From: an uncultured bacterium
GTDB lineage: Bacteria > Calescibacteriota > Calescibacteriia > Calescibacteriales > Calescibacteriaceae
Reading direction: 5' to 3'
Length of the DNA stretch: 64,000 bases
Assembly (NCBI GenBank): GCA_938036315.1
Contig: CALHPK010000002.1
Location: 97,225 to 161,224, forward strand
Positions 42,825 to 51,644 of this stretch are shown here, piece after piece. The number at the start of each line of letters is the position of its first letter. The stretch's first letter is position 1. The notes below the pieces were generated by a model, which was given only the letters and a program-made list of their open reading frames with translations, made no database searches and was not told where the DNA came from. A program made the position numbers and the translations under genes.

Positions 42825-43655
42825 TTACCTATTTTTACCAGATTTATCACTAAAAAGTTTCTTCATAATATCTTTATCTTCCTCTTCAATTACGAAATTC
42901 ACAGCTTCTATATTTTCTCTAAGATGATCCAGATTCTCAGTTTTGAATATTACAAAAATTTTTTTCGTTCGCACAAGGAAATTCAGTATAAGTTGAAATG
43001 GAGTTTTTCCATACTTATGAGCTATAAGCTCGAGCGTATTCCACTGTTTAGAACCATAAGGAATCCTCCCGACCCAAAAAGGCGAATATCCAGAAACAGT
43101 TATACTATACCTTTCACATAGTGGTAAGAGCTTGTCTTCAACATACCAATAATTTGAGAGATTATACTCAACTTGGTTGTTGCAGATCTGATATTTTTTG
43201 AGAAGATCGCCAAATCTTTCAAGCTCGTCTAACTCGAAGTTACTTACCCCTGCAAACCTTATCAATCCATCTTCTTGAAGCTTTTTGAATGCCGAAAAAG
43301 TTTCGTCCAAAGGGTGATCTCCCGAGAACCAATGCAAAAGATACAAATCTATGTAATCTGTCTTTAGTCTTTTGAGTGATCTCTTACAAGCTGAAATTGT
43401 TCCAGAAAAAGATGAATTAGATGGCAGAACTTTACTTGTTATGAAAACACTTTCACGAGGAATACCCTTTAGAGCTGAGGAGATTACTTCTTCAGCCCCG
43501 CTGTACATTTCAGCAGTATCTATATGATTTACTCCGAGTTCTAAAGAAGCTCGGATCACTCTAATCATATTCTCACTATTCCGTATCTGCCATGTCCCAA
43601 TGGCAAAAATAGGGACTTGTATTCCTGTTTTTCCTATTTCTACTTTAGGTATCAT
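42825..43655 (-). CDS. Aldo/keto reductase
   Basis: NADPH-dependent carbonyl reductase of the AKR superfamily, 276-residue TIM barrel. The tetrad is visible: Asp and Tyr in HIDTAEMYSG, Lys in FITSKV, His in DLYLLHWF. Later motifs GVSNF, NQVEYNL and the cofactor segment FLVRTKKIFVIFKTENLDHLREN follow the family, although the usual IPG at the cofactor loop is altered to VIF. The substrate is unknown. It lies 20 bp upstream of the DsrE-like gene. Confidence 0.9.
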   Translation of the reverse strand: MIPKVEIGKTGIQVPIFAIGTWQIRNSENMIRVIRASLELGVNHIDTAEMYSGAEEVISSALKGIPRESVFITSKVLPSNSSFSGTISACKRSLKRLKTDYIDLYLLHWFSGDHPLDETFSAFKKLQEDGLIRFAGVSNFELDELERFGDLLKKYQICNNQVEYNLSNYWYVEDKLLPLCERYSITVSGYSPFWVGRIPYGSKQWNTLELIAHKYGKTPFQLILNFLVRTKKIFVIFKTENLDHLRENIEAVNFVIEEEDKDIMKKLFSDKSGKNR

Positions 43656-43722
43656 AATTATAACTTAGAAATCTATAATTTAAAGGGCTCAGAAGCACAG
43701 TTTATAGATTTAGATTTAAGAT

Positions 43723-44049
43723 TCACCGCTTTCTATTGCCTTTTGAATTGAACTTCTTGAAAATTGGGATTTCGACTCCTTGAACAACAACATCTTTTAC
43801 CACCTCTTTACCTATAACATCATTTGCAGATTTTATTATTCTACTTTTATTGCACTCTACAAAGAATCTCAAAGTAGAATCATAAGAAACTATACGTAAT
43901 ACCCCGTTTCTGAGCTTGATAGAGGTTGGCAATCTCCTTCCTCCTATCTTTTTCCAATTTTTCATCAGTATGAATTCGCACCAGATTTCTTCATCATAAT
44001 CTTTGAGAAAGTTCATCAAAGCTAAATCTAAATCCAAAGCCCCTTTCAT
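43723..44049 (-). CDS. DciA-like (DUF721) protein
   Basis: Small basic protein of 108 residues with the DUF721/DciA pattern: an N-terminal helix, W-K-x-I-G-G-R-x-L-P-T, LRNGVLRIVSYDSTLRFFVE, then NDVIGKEVVKDVVV. DciA is the ancestral helicase loader or operator that helps DnaB onto DNA in bacteria lacking DnaC/DnaI. The ATG lies 1 nt after the TAA of the ThiS-like gene, so translation is coupled. A GTG three codons earlier would overlap that gene. The assignment is by pattern. Confidence 0.7.
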   Translation of the reverse strand: MKGALDLDLALMNFLKDYDEEIWCEFILMKNWKKIGGRRLPTSIKLRNGVLRIVSYDSTLRFFVECNKSRIIKSANDVIGKEVVKDVVVQGVEIPIFKKFNSKGNRKR

Positions 44050-44050
44050 C

Positions 44051-44296
44051 TTATACACCCCCAGATATTGCAGGTATTACCTTTATTTCATCTTTTGGAG
44101 AGATTTCTTCATCTTCTGTTGTTACTTCACCATTTTTGACAACAATACAGGTATCAGGCGTAAGCGATAGCGCTTTTATCACATCTTTTACCCGCATACC
44201 CTTTTTGTATGGGATTTGCTTTTGCCTACTCATAAACTTGACCTCTATCACATCTTCGTCTTTTTCCCTAAACTCTTTTCCAATATCATTCATCAT
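44051..44296 (-). CDS. ThiS/MoaD-like sulfur carrier ending GGV
   Basis: An 81-residue beta-grasp protein from Met at 44296: VIEVKFMSRQKQIPYKKGMRVKDVIKALSL, TCIVVKNGEV, then DEEISPKDEIKVIPAISGGV. ThiS, MoaD and TtuB carry sulfur as a C-terminal Gly-Gly thiocarboxylate. Here one Val follows the di-glycine, so activation would need its removal, or the protein is not a carrier. The longer form from 44335 adds 13 residues lacking family likeness. It is directly upstream of the DciA-like gene and in the same run as a DsrE-like protein. Confidence 0.82.
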   Translation of the reverse strand: MMNDIGKEFREKDEDVIEVKFMSRQKQIPYKKGMRVKDVIKALSLTPDTCIVVKNGEVTTEDEEISPKDEIKVIPAISGGV

Positions 44297-44377
44297 TAAA
44301 AATTTTAGATAACTACCCTTTCCTAAGAAAATCACAAAAATTTTTTTCTAACCTTTAATAGTTATCTTGATTATTTT

Positions 44378-44914
44378 ATGAAACTTGACAAAATAAAAGA
44401 TATTCGGCAAAAATTGATTGGAATATTTTCAAGGGTCTTCGCTGATGTTTTAGTAGAAGTTGCTCCATTTACATTATTTTTAGAGATTGCAAAAAAGAAA
44501 TTCCCACTTATTGCTGTGGATGGAATAATAGAATACAAAAACGGAATTATTTTGGTAGAAAGGAGATATAAACCTATTGGGCTTGCTATTCCTGGTGGTT
44601 TTATTGAAAGTGGTGAAGAGGTAGAGAAAGCATTAAAAAGAGAACTCAAAGAAGAAACCAACCTTGAGGTACAAATCCAAGGACTTGTTGGAGTATATTC
44701 ACATCCCCAACGAGATCCACGTGCTCATGTTATAACTTTGGTATTTGCATGCAAAGCAGATGACAATCAAGAATTGAGATCAGGAGATGATGCGAAAGAA
44801 GCCAAGATTTTCAAATTAGATGAGATACCTTTTGAGAAAATTGTCTTTGACCATGGGCAAATAATAAAAGATTATATAGAGTGGAAAAGAAGTAATAGAA
44901 TCTTTATAAGATGA
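44378..44914 (+). CDS. Nudix hydrolase
   Basis: Pyrophosphohydrolase of 178 residues. The Nudix box lies at residues 73-95 (GGFIESGEEVEKALKREL, then KEETN) with the metal-binding Glu cluster intact and Gly replaced by Asn at the final position. A roughly 45-residue N-terminal extension precedes the domain. The GHPxxDPR-like SHPQRDPRAH segment is as in ADP-ribose pyrophosphatases and related ADP-sugar hydrolases. The exact substrate is uncertain. The stop overlaps the lipA start by 4 bp (ATGA), so the two are co-translated. Confidence 0.88.
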   Translation: MKLDKIKDIRQKLIGIFSRVFADVLVEVAPFTLFLEIAKKKFPLIAVDGIIEYKNGIILVERRYKPIGLAIPGGFIESGEEVEKALKRELKEETNLEVQIQGLVGVYSHPQRDPRAHVITLVFACKADDNQELRSGDDAKEAKIFKLDEIPFEKIVFDHGQIIKDYIEWKRSNRIFIR

Positions 44915-45780
44915 CTATTCAGAGTAAAGTTTTTCATTACTTTCCTAAATCTAAAGGGAAACCAAAGGTAAAGCTTTCAGATACTCACAAGATCAAAGAA
45001 GTTTTGAGGAAATACAAGCTGAACTCTGTTTGTGAAGAATCTTATTGTCCGAACATTTCGGAGTGTTTTGGGATTGAAAAGACTGTGACCTTTTTGCTTT
45101 TAGGTAATTTATGCACAAGGCACTGTTCATATTGCGGAATAAAAATCTCTAAAAAGCCCCCACTACCAGATCCAGCAGAACCCAGAAATCTTAGAATGGC
45201 TATAGAAGAACTCGGGATAAAATACGCAGTCCTGACCTCCGTCAATCGCGATGACATCGAAGATGGCGGAGCCTCGCACCTTGCAGAATGCATAAAATCA
45301 ATCAAGGACATATGCAAAGTTGAAATTCTATCCCCTGATTTCAAATATGACCTGAGAAACCTTGATATACTCCTTGAAGCAAAACCGGATGTGTTTGCAC
45401 ATAATATAGAAACCGTTGAAAGATTGTATCCCAAAGCAAGACCGAAGGGAGACTATGGAAAATCTCTATATATCCTAAAATATGCCTCGCAGAAAAATTT
45501 TATAACAAAAACTTCTTTAATTGTAGGACTTGGAGAAACATATCCAGAAGTAGAAAGAACAATATATGAAATAAGAGAAACAGGATGTAATATAATTACA
45601 GTTGGTCAGTATTTTCAGCCCTCACTCAAGTCGAATATAAATTCCTATCCTGTAGATTCGGAAATATGGTACAAGATAGAAGAACTTTGTAATAAACTTG
45701 GTTTTGATGCATACTTTATAGGTCCTCAAGTTAGAAGTTCTTATCTCGCTGACAAAATTCTAAAAAGTTTAAAGATATAA
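44911..45780 (+). CDS. lipA: Lipoyl synthase
   Basis: Radical SAM enzyme that inserts two sulfurs into octanoyl groups on lipoyl domains such as GcvH. In 289 residues: the auxiliary [4Fe-4S] cluster ligands Cys41, Cys46 and Cys52, and the radical SAM CxxxCxxC at Cys68, Cys72 and Cys75. The NRDDIEDGGA and VGLGE segments and the terminal arginine-serine RSSY are present. It is coupled to the Nudix gene by ATGA. The 3' end lies in a 14-bp tandem repeat. Its targets here include the H protein at 57501. Confidence 0.97.
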   Translation: MTIQSKVFHYFPKSKGKPKVKLSDTHKIKEVLRKYKLNSVCEESYCPNISECFGIEKTVTFLLLGNLCTRHCSYCGIKISKKPPLPDPAEPRNLRMAIEELGIKYAVLTSVNRDDIEDGGASHLAECIKSIKDICKVEILSPDFKYDLRNLDILLEAKPDVFAHNIETVERLYPKARPKGDYGKSLYILKYASQKNFITKTSLIVGLGETYPEVERTIYEIRETGCNIITVGQYFQPSLKSNINSYPVDSEIWYKIEELCNKLGFDAYFIGPQVRSSYLADKILKSLKI

Positions 45781-45798
45781 ATATAAAGATATAAATAT
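45771..45798. repeat. 14-bp tandem repeat over the lipA stop codon
   Basis: AAAGATATAAATAT at 45771-45784 and exactly repeated at 45785-45798. The first copy contains the lipA TAA (45778-45780). Confidence 0.85.
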
Positions 45799-45816
45799 AG
45801 AAATTAGTAATTAAAA

Positions 45817-47235
45817 ATGATAGCTATACTAGGGGCTGAATCTGATTCAGGGAAAACCCAGATAGTTGCAGGTCTTTCGTATATATTTCAGGAGCATAAT
45901 CCATTACCCTTTAAAGCGCAGAATATGAGCCTTAACTCCTATGTTGGGGTAGATGATGGAGAGATGGCTTTCGCCCAATCATGGCAAGCTATAGCAGGTG
46001 GCTCTCTGCCGTACTCCTACATGAATCCCGTACTACTCAAACCTATAGCCCCCGGCAAAACAGAAATCATCCTTTTCGGAAAAAGCATAGGCACAGCAGA
46101 ACCTAAAGAATACTGGAAGAACTACAAAAAGAAACTAAAAGAGATAGTTTTTGATTTCTTTTCAGAGCTCACAAAAAAACACAGGATAATTTTCGTTGAA
46201 GGAGCCGGAAGTTGTAGCGAAATAAATCTCAAGAGAGAGGATTTTGCTAATCTCGAACTTTGTAGAAGATTCAAAATCCCTTTCATCTTGGTCGTAGATA
46301 TAGACCGTGGAGGAGCATTTGCAAAAATAGTTGGCACATATGAGCTTATGGGACCAAAAGAGAAAGATCTATTTTATGGAATTATTATCAATAAAATGTC
46401 TGGAGATAAATCGTTGCTCTCTGATGGAATAAAATTCATAGAAAAAAAGACCAAGAAAAAAGTCATAGGGGTGATCAATTTCATAGATGATTTGAATTTA
46501 CCCGAAGAAGATTCTATGATGTTTCACAGAAAAGCTATGAGGAAGGCAAGAAAATTAGAAAAAAAAACGCATAAAAAGATCCTCGTGAAGGTTATAAAGA
46601 CACCGTATATTTCGAATTTTTTTGATTTATATCCACTTACACTTGATGAAAATTTTGATCTATCATGGGCTTACTCATGCTCAGAGCTTGATGGAGCTGA
46701 TATCATAGTTCTGGCAGGATCAAGAAACGTATTTACAGATCTAAAATTTATAAAAGATCAAGGATTTGATGAAAAGATAAGATCCGAAGTGAAAAAAGGC
46801 AAATTTGTTATAGCAATATGCGGAGGCTATGAAATGTTGTTCGAAAAAATAAGAGACAAATGGAGAATAGAAAGCAGAAACAGTAGAGAGATAGAAGGAT
46901 TAGGATTTGTAAAAGGTGATGTAAATTTTAGAAAAGAAAAGATAGTCGGTTGGGAAACATTAAACGTAACAACAGATTGGTTCTGTGGGAAAATAAATGG
47001 CTTCAATATAAGGCATGGCGATAACGAAATAAAATATTTCTCCAATGAAAATATTTTTGGATGTTTCCTTCATAATATCTTCTGGAACGATGATTTTATA
47101 AGTGCTTTGGTAAAAAAATTCGGACTAAAAAATAAAGGGAACATACAGCTGAAGCTTAAAAATGAGTTGAAAAAGTGGGCAAATCATCTGGAAAAACAAG
47201 TAGATCTTGACTATATCAAAAGCATAATTTTGTAA
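45817..47235 (+). CDS. cobQ: Cobyric acid synthase-like amidotransferase
   Basis: Amidates four side chains of the adenosylcobyrinic ring using glutamine and ATP in B12 synthesis. In 472 residues: the N-terminal dethiobiotin-synthase-like domain with AESDSGKTQIVAG P-loop, FKAQNMSLNS, MNPVLLKP and the VEGAGSCSEINL strand. The C-terminal class I glutaminase-like domain has nucleophile Cys335 in AICGGYEML and His419 in FGCFLHNIF, both as in CobQ/CbiP. The sequence is divergent and lysine-rich. No other cobalamin gene or B12 riboswitch is nearby. Confidence 0.9.
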   Translation: MIAILGAESDSGKTQIVAGLSYIFQEHNPLPFKAQNMSLNSYVGVDDGEMAFAQSWQAIAGGSLPYSYMNPVLLKPIAPGKTEIILFGKSIGTAEPKEYWKNYKKKLKEIVFDFFSELTKKHRIIFVEGAGSCSEINLKREDFANLELCRRFKIPFILVVDIDRGGAFAKIVGTYELMGPKEKDLFYGIIINKMSGDKSLLSDGIKFIEKKTKKKVIGVINFIDDLNLPEEDSMMFHRKAMRKARKLEKKTHKKILVKVIKTPYISNFFDLYPLTLDENFDLSWAYSCSELDGADIIVLAGSRNVFTDLKFIKDQGFDEKIRSEVKKGKFVIAICGGYEMLFEKIRDKWRIESRNSREIEGLGFVKGDVNFRKEKIVGWETLNVTTDWFCGKINGFNIRHGDNEIKYFSNENIFGCFLHNIFWNDDFISALVKKFGLKNKGNIQLKLKNELKKWANHLEKQVDLDYIKSIIL

Positions 47236-47304
47236 AGTATCTATCCCCGGTCAGTGAACACCACTGATTATTTTATAGCAAATATTGTGTCCATAAAGAA
47301 GATC

Positions 47305-47346
47305 AGATCGTAAAATATTTACTGAAGATCGTAAAAAATTTACTGA
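47305..47346. repeat. 21-bp tandem repeat, two copies plus partial third
   Basis: AGATCGTAAAATATTTACTGA at 47305-47325 and a one-mismatch copy at 47326-47346. A degenerate partial copy follows to about 47359. It lies in the convergent spacer between cobQ and bamA. Confidence 0.88.
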
Positions 47347-47455
47347 CTAAATTTACTGGCTAAAACCAATTTTGCAAGTGTAGAACAAAAGTGTTATCCC
47401 TTACATCCAGCAATAGCGAAATTTATAAAAATATAATATATAGTAGATAAAACGA

Positions 47456-50254
47456 TTAGAACCATGTTTTTTTCGCCCCAACCGTAAAATGAATCATAAA
47501 TATATTTTTCTCTACACCGTAACCAAGGTCTGCTCTTATATCTCCAAAAGATGTTATAAACATCATGCCGGCTCCCACTCCTTTGAAAGGATAAGGAGAT
47601 TCACCATCTTGGAAGACGCTCCCAATATCAAAAAATAAATAAGGTCTTATAAAGCCTATCTTCACAAGATATAACTCATTCACAACCAAAAAATAGTTTT
47701 CGGATTTATCTCTAAATTCAGCTGATGTCTTGGTGTCATAAAGCTTTTGAGAATATATGGATATTTCTTGATATCCTCTCGGACCACCTATCCCACCGAG
47801 AAAAAATCTTCTTTCAATTGGCACGTAAAACATATCTTTTGTGAAGATTCTCCCACCAGTAGCAAATATTCCGATACCACCAAAATCATAAAGGAGTGAA
47901 TATCTTCCTCCAACTTCAATCTTTTGCGATAGGATTTTTGAAAAAATAGATTCCAATTTTAAACCAACCCCAAAGGATGGTTTTGAAATCGAAAAAACCG
48001 AGGAGACGGAATAAATCTGGTTCAAACTACCAACCTCAGGACTGGTTTCAAATTTATAAGTTATGAGCTCCCTCGATTCAAAGGTTGAAAGTATCGAAAG
48101 ATTCATAGCTCCAAAGCTTCGTGAGGAACTTAACCCAACATACAAAGGTTTCGCAATAGAGTAAATGAACGTACTGATATATAAAGGAGAGAAGAATACA
48201 GAAGAATCAAACCCTGCTATGAATTTTCTTCTGGATAACTCTAAAAGAAAGTTCAGGAATGTTACCCCATAATCTCTACCAAATGGGAATGCCCAGTAAC
48301 CTAGCGAAAAGTTTGAGCGAAAATCAGCACCATAGAAAAATATGTTCCTACTCAAAAACCCAACTTTACCACGAACCCCCTCAACTGAGGAAAGCCCTAA
48401 AGAGAGTTCTACTTCATTTCTCTTGCCGTCCTGAGAATTTACAAGTACATAATACAATCTCTCAGAGTTTCCAGCAATATTTCCAGAAGTATAACCTATG
48501 TTGACCGAGTCAAAATATTGAGTCCTTTTCAATGAATCTAGTCCTTCATCTACCAGATTTTCTGTAAAGATAATTCCTTCCTTTATGCCAGATATATCTT
48601 TGATGAATTTTTGATTTGTTTTGGAGTTTATAAATACGTAGCCCACACGTCCCTTCTTTTCATAACCGTGATAAACAAAATAAATTTTTACTAATCTTTT
48701 TGATTCTCTCTCTTGTTGCTCAATTATATCGAACTTGCTGAATCCCTGAGAAATAAGATAATCTTGGATTTTAGACTTTATAGAAATCACTTTATCTGCA
48801 TCATAAAATGTTGGAAGCGGAGGAAGAATATCTTTCACTTTATCTGAAATCTCGGTTGGGAAGTTAATAAGCAATATATCAGATATAACAAGTCTATTGC
48901 CTTCATCAACAAAAACATCAATTTGTATATTTTTATGTTCTTTTCTTTTCTCAACTTTCTGTATCTTAAATTCTTCGAAGCCGAGCTGAGAAGCAATTCT
49001 TGGGATATCCGATATAAGGGAATCTAGTTTTCTCTCGTCATATATACCCTGGCGTAATCCAAACAGGTTCAGGATACTTTTTGTTTTTATGCCAAGTCTA
49101 TCTTTAATATCTTTTTCACTAAGATACTTCAACCCGTGTATTTTGAACTTTGTTAGATAAAACGCCGGGGACGGCTTCACAGTTATTCCGACTACTTTCA
49201 AATTTGGTTGTACTTCGATTTCCTCGATCTTTATATCTTTCGGATCTCTAATAGATAAATTAAAGTTTTTCAGAGCATCTTCTATGTATGCCACGATTGA
49301 GGCTGGAGCGAATCTCCCAACAAGCTTTTCCATCATATCATCTCGCAAATCCTTAAGGTTTATACCAAACTCCTCATAACCCTCAATATATAAAAACACC
49401 ACTGTTTTTTTACCTTTATTTATACTTACCTTGAGAATTCCAGAATCAAACTCCGTAACTACCTTAGCTTCAACATATCCATACAGAGAAAGTGTCGCCA
49501 ATATATCTTCTTCTATGTCATACAGAAGACTTGGAGTGAAATAATTTTTGACATAATCTTTTTTGATTGAATTTAAATCTTTGAGCAGATCTGGATCTTC
49601 ATCTTGAGCCAATCCTTCAAGAACAATATCTGAAACAATCTGATTATATCCTCTGATATTAAGAACTAATTTTGATTCGCCGGGTATTGATTTATCAAGT
49701 CTGACTTCGCACTCTGGAGAAAACACTCCATTGTTCAAAAGTATTCCTAAACATGTCTTTTGTATATCTTCATATGAAGAAAATGTTCTTTCTTTTTCAA
49801 AATATATCCTAATATTTTTTGCAACAGATGGAATTATTCTTTCATCACTTATAATATGAATCTTACCGACTGTGATATAGGGGCTTATATAAATTTCGAA
49901 TGCGCCATCATTTATCCTAATATTGAAATCTTGGATGATTTTTGAAGTAATATATAGTTTTACTATGTTGTTGATTTCGTAGATTGATAAACATCCAAGA
50001 TCACATAGCTGAGAGAATAATCCGTAACTTTTTACCTTACTTTCATTTTTTCCTATTGGACATATTATCTGTTCCCACTTTTGGTTATTTTTCTTACGTA
50101 CATCAAGTTCTGTATCCACAACATCTGCAATGGTTATTTTTCTTACTCTAAAACAATTTTCTTCTGAGGCAAACGAAGTAAATACAGGAGTGACAGAGAG
50201 AACAACACCAAGAATCAAAACGAATTTAGAGGAATAGGGAAAGAAATTTTTCAT
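47456..50254 (-). CDS. bamA: Outer-membrane assembly factor BamA/Omp85
   Basis: Folds and inserts beta-barrel proteins into the outer membrane. From Met at 50254: a signal peptide (FVLILGVVLSVTPVFTSFA), several POTRA-like repeats (for example KFKIHGLKYLSEKDIKDRLG and VSDIVLEGLAQ), then a 16-strand-type barrel with the conserved L6 motif GGIGGPRGYQE and a C-terminal aromatic strand ending KKTWF. At about 930 residues it is longer than usual BamA (about 800), so it may have an extra POTRA. TamA is a less likely alternative. The start overlaps the purA 3' end by 29 bp. Confidence 0.9.
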   Translation of the reverse strand: MKNFFPYSSKFVLILGVVLSVTPVFTSFASEENCFRVRKITIADVVDTELDVRKKNNQKWEQIICPIGKNESKVKSYGLFSQLCDLGCLSIYEINNIVKLYITSKIIQDFNIRINDGAFEIYISPYITVGKIHIISDERIIPSVAKNIRIYFEKERTFSSYEDIQKTCLGILLNNGVFSPECEVRLDKSIPGESKLVLNIRGYNQIVSDIVLEGLAQDEDPDLLKDLNSIKKDYVKNYFTPSLLYDIEEDILATLSLYGYVEAKVVTEFDSGILKVSINKGKKTVVFLYIEGYEEFGINLKDLRDDMMEKLVGRFAPASIVAYIEDALKNFNLSIRDPKDIKIEEIEVQPNLKVVGITVKPSPAFYLTKFKIHGLKYLSEKDIKDRLGIKTKSILNLFGLRQGIYDERKLDSLISDIPRIASQLGFEEFKIQKVEKRKEHKNIQIDVFVDEGNRLVISDILLINFPTEISDKVKDILPPLPTFYDADKVISIKSKIQDYLISQGFSKFDIIEQQERESKRLVKIYFVYHGYEKKGRVGYVFINSKTNQKFIKDISGIKEGIIFTENLVDEGLDSLKRTQYFDSVNIGYTSGNIAGNSERLYYVLVNSQDGKRNEVELSLGLSSVEGVRGKVGFLSRNIFFYGADFRSNFSLGYWAFPFGRDYGVTFLNFLLELSRRKFIAGFDSSVFFSPLYISTFIYSIAKPLYVGLSSSRSFGAMNLSILSTFESRELITYKFETSPEVGSLNQIYSVSSVFSISKPSFGVGLKLESIFSKILSQKIEVGGRYSLLYDFGGIGIFATGGRIFTKDMFYVPIERRFFLGGIGGPRGYQEISIYSQKLYDTKTSAEFRDKSENYFLVVNELYLVKIGFIRPYLFFDIGSVFQDGESPYPFKGVGAGMMFITSFGDIRADLGYGVEKNIFMIHFTVGAKKTWF

Positions 50255-51467
50255 CGATCTTAACATCACTTCTATCAGAGCCATAAGATAAGATTACAAC
50301 TTCTGTTTGCAGTTCTTCTTGGATCAAATCTTTAATTTTGATAGGCTGAATTTCCTTCAAAATCGGATTTACTTTATATAGATCACAAGAGGAATCAAAT
50401 TCCATCAGTTCCTTTCCATCAATAGTATACTTCTGTACATAGAAGGATTTTCCGAATTTTTCAAGAACATCAACTTTTGTCAGGGCAATAAAATCAATGG
50501 CACCTATGTTTTTGGAATACTTAAGAAGAGGGAGATCAATCCAGCCGACTCTTCTTGGTCTTCCGGTTGTAGCGCCGTATTCTCCTCCAAGTTCTCTGAG
50601 TTTTGAAGATATCGATTGATCTTTTATTTCAGATGGGAAAGGTCCACCACCGACTCTTGTTGCATAAGCTTTTGTGACACCTAAAATAACATCTATATCA
50701 CGCGGACTTAGTCCTGTTCCGCAGATAGCTCCGCCTGGAGTTGTATTTGTTGATGTAACAAAAGGGTATGTTCCGAAATCCAAATCAAGAAGAATTCCTT
50801 GCGCTCCCTCTAGCAATATCTTTTTCCCATCGGATATAGCTTTTTTGAGAAGAAGTTGAGTATCCACCAGGTAATCTTTAACAAAGTCTCCAAATCTCGC
50901 AAGCTTATCATATATTTGTTCTTCGTCGAGATTTATATCTGAATCTTTTCCGATAGCACTTTTCACATATTCCAGTCTCTCTTTTATTTTTATTTTGAGA
51001 TCTGAAGAGAATATATCTTTGATTCTTATGCCTTTTCTTAGGACTTTGAAATCAACAGCTGGACCGACCCCCATTTTTGTAGTCCCTATTTCCCCCTTTT
51101 TGTCAATGATCTCATCGAGGATTTTGTGAAACGGTAATATTATATGAGATAGATAAGATATGAAAAGTCTTCCCTTGTAATCTATTCCGCAAGTCTTGAG
51201 GGTTTCAAGCTCTTTTTTGAGCACATCTGGATCTACAAAAACACCATTTGATATGACCGCTGAACAGTTTTCTCTCAAGATTCCTGTTGGTATTGTATGT
51301 AGGACTATTTTCTTACCATCGAATACGACGGTATGTCCAGCATTAGGTCCCCCTTGAAATCTTACAGCTATGTCAAAGTAAGCCGAAAGGCAATCTACTA
51401 CTTTACCCTTTCCCTCATCACCCCACTGACTTCCAAGAATTAAAAGAACCTGCGCCTTTTTAGTCAT
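50226..51467 (-). CDS. purA: Adenylosuccinate synthetase
   Basis: First dedicated step to AMP: IMP + Asp + GTP to adenylosuccinate. From Met at 51467 about 413 residues, with QWGDEGKGKVVD (P-loop and catalytic Asp), GPNAGHT, TTKMGVGPA, the active loop TTPGGAICGTG, and TGRPRRVGW near the C-terminal half. It ends with YGSDRSD followed by a short lysine/leucine tail that overlaps the start of bamA. Second gene of a gltX-icd-purA-bamA same-strand series. Confidence 0.97.
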   Translation of the reverse strand: MTKKAQVLLILGSQWGDEGKGKVVDCLSAYFDIAVRFQGGPNAGHTVVFDGKKIVLHTIPTGILRENCSAVISNGVFVDPDVLKKELETLKTCGIDYKGRLFISYLSHIILPFHKILDEIIDKKGEIGTTKMGVGPAVDFKVLRKGIRIKDIFSSDLKIKIKERLEYVKSAIGKDSDINLDEEQIYDKLARFGDFVKDYLVDTQLLLKKAISDGKKILLEGAQGILLDLDFGTYPFVTSTNTTPGGAICGTGLSPRDIDVILGVTKAYATRVGGGPFPSEIKDQSISSKLRELGGEYGATTGRPRRVGWIDLPLLKYSKNIGAIDFIALTKVDVLEKFGKSFYVQKYTIDGKELMEFDSSCDLYKVNPILKEIQPIKIKDLIQEELQTEVVILSYGSDRSDVKIDEKFLSLFL

Positions 51468-51503
51468 AAACTCAACCAAACAATCAAATCATACTAATTC
51501 TGA

Positions 51504-51529
51504 ACTACTTATCTATACTACTTATCCAT
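51504..51529. repeat. 13-bp tandem repeat, two copies
   Basis: ACTACTTATCTAT at 51504-51516 and ACTACTTATCCAT at 51517-51529, with one mismatch, in the icd-purA spacer. Confidence 0.75.
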
Positions 51530-51571
51530 ATCCAGCTTCCGCACATAGATAAATTAATTTATAAATTCTAT

Positions 51572-51629
51572 CAGATTATAATTTCGAAAGCTTATCTAAA
51601 CAGATTATAATTTCAAAAGCTTACTAAAA
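51572..51629. repeat. 29-bp tandem repeat, two copies
   Basis: Two adjacent units beginning CAGATTATAATTTC at 51572-51600 and 51601-51629, with a few differences (GAAAGCTTATC versus AAAAGCTTACT). They lie in the icd-purA spacer just downstream of the icd stop. Confidence 0.88.
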
Positions 51630-51644
51630 AGGGAGTTTCTGAAC

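Noticed and set aside
45781-45816. Cobalamin riboswitch upstream of cobQ
   Set aside because: The gap is 36 bp of AT-rich tandem repeat, far too short and without the conserved B12 box.
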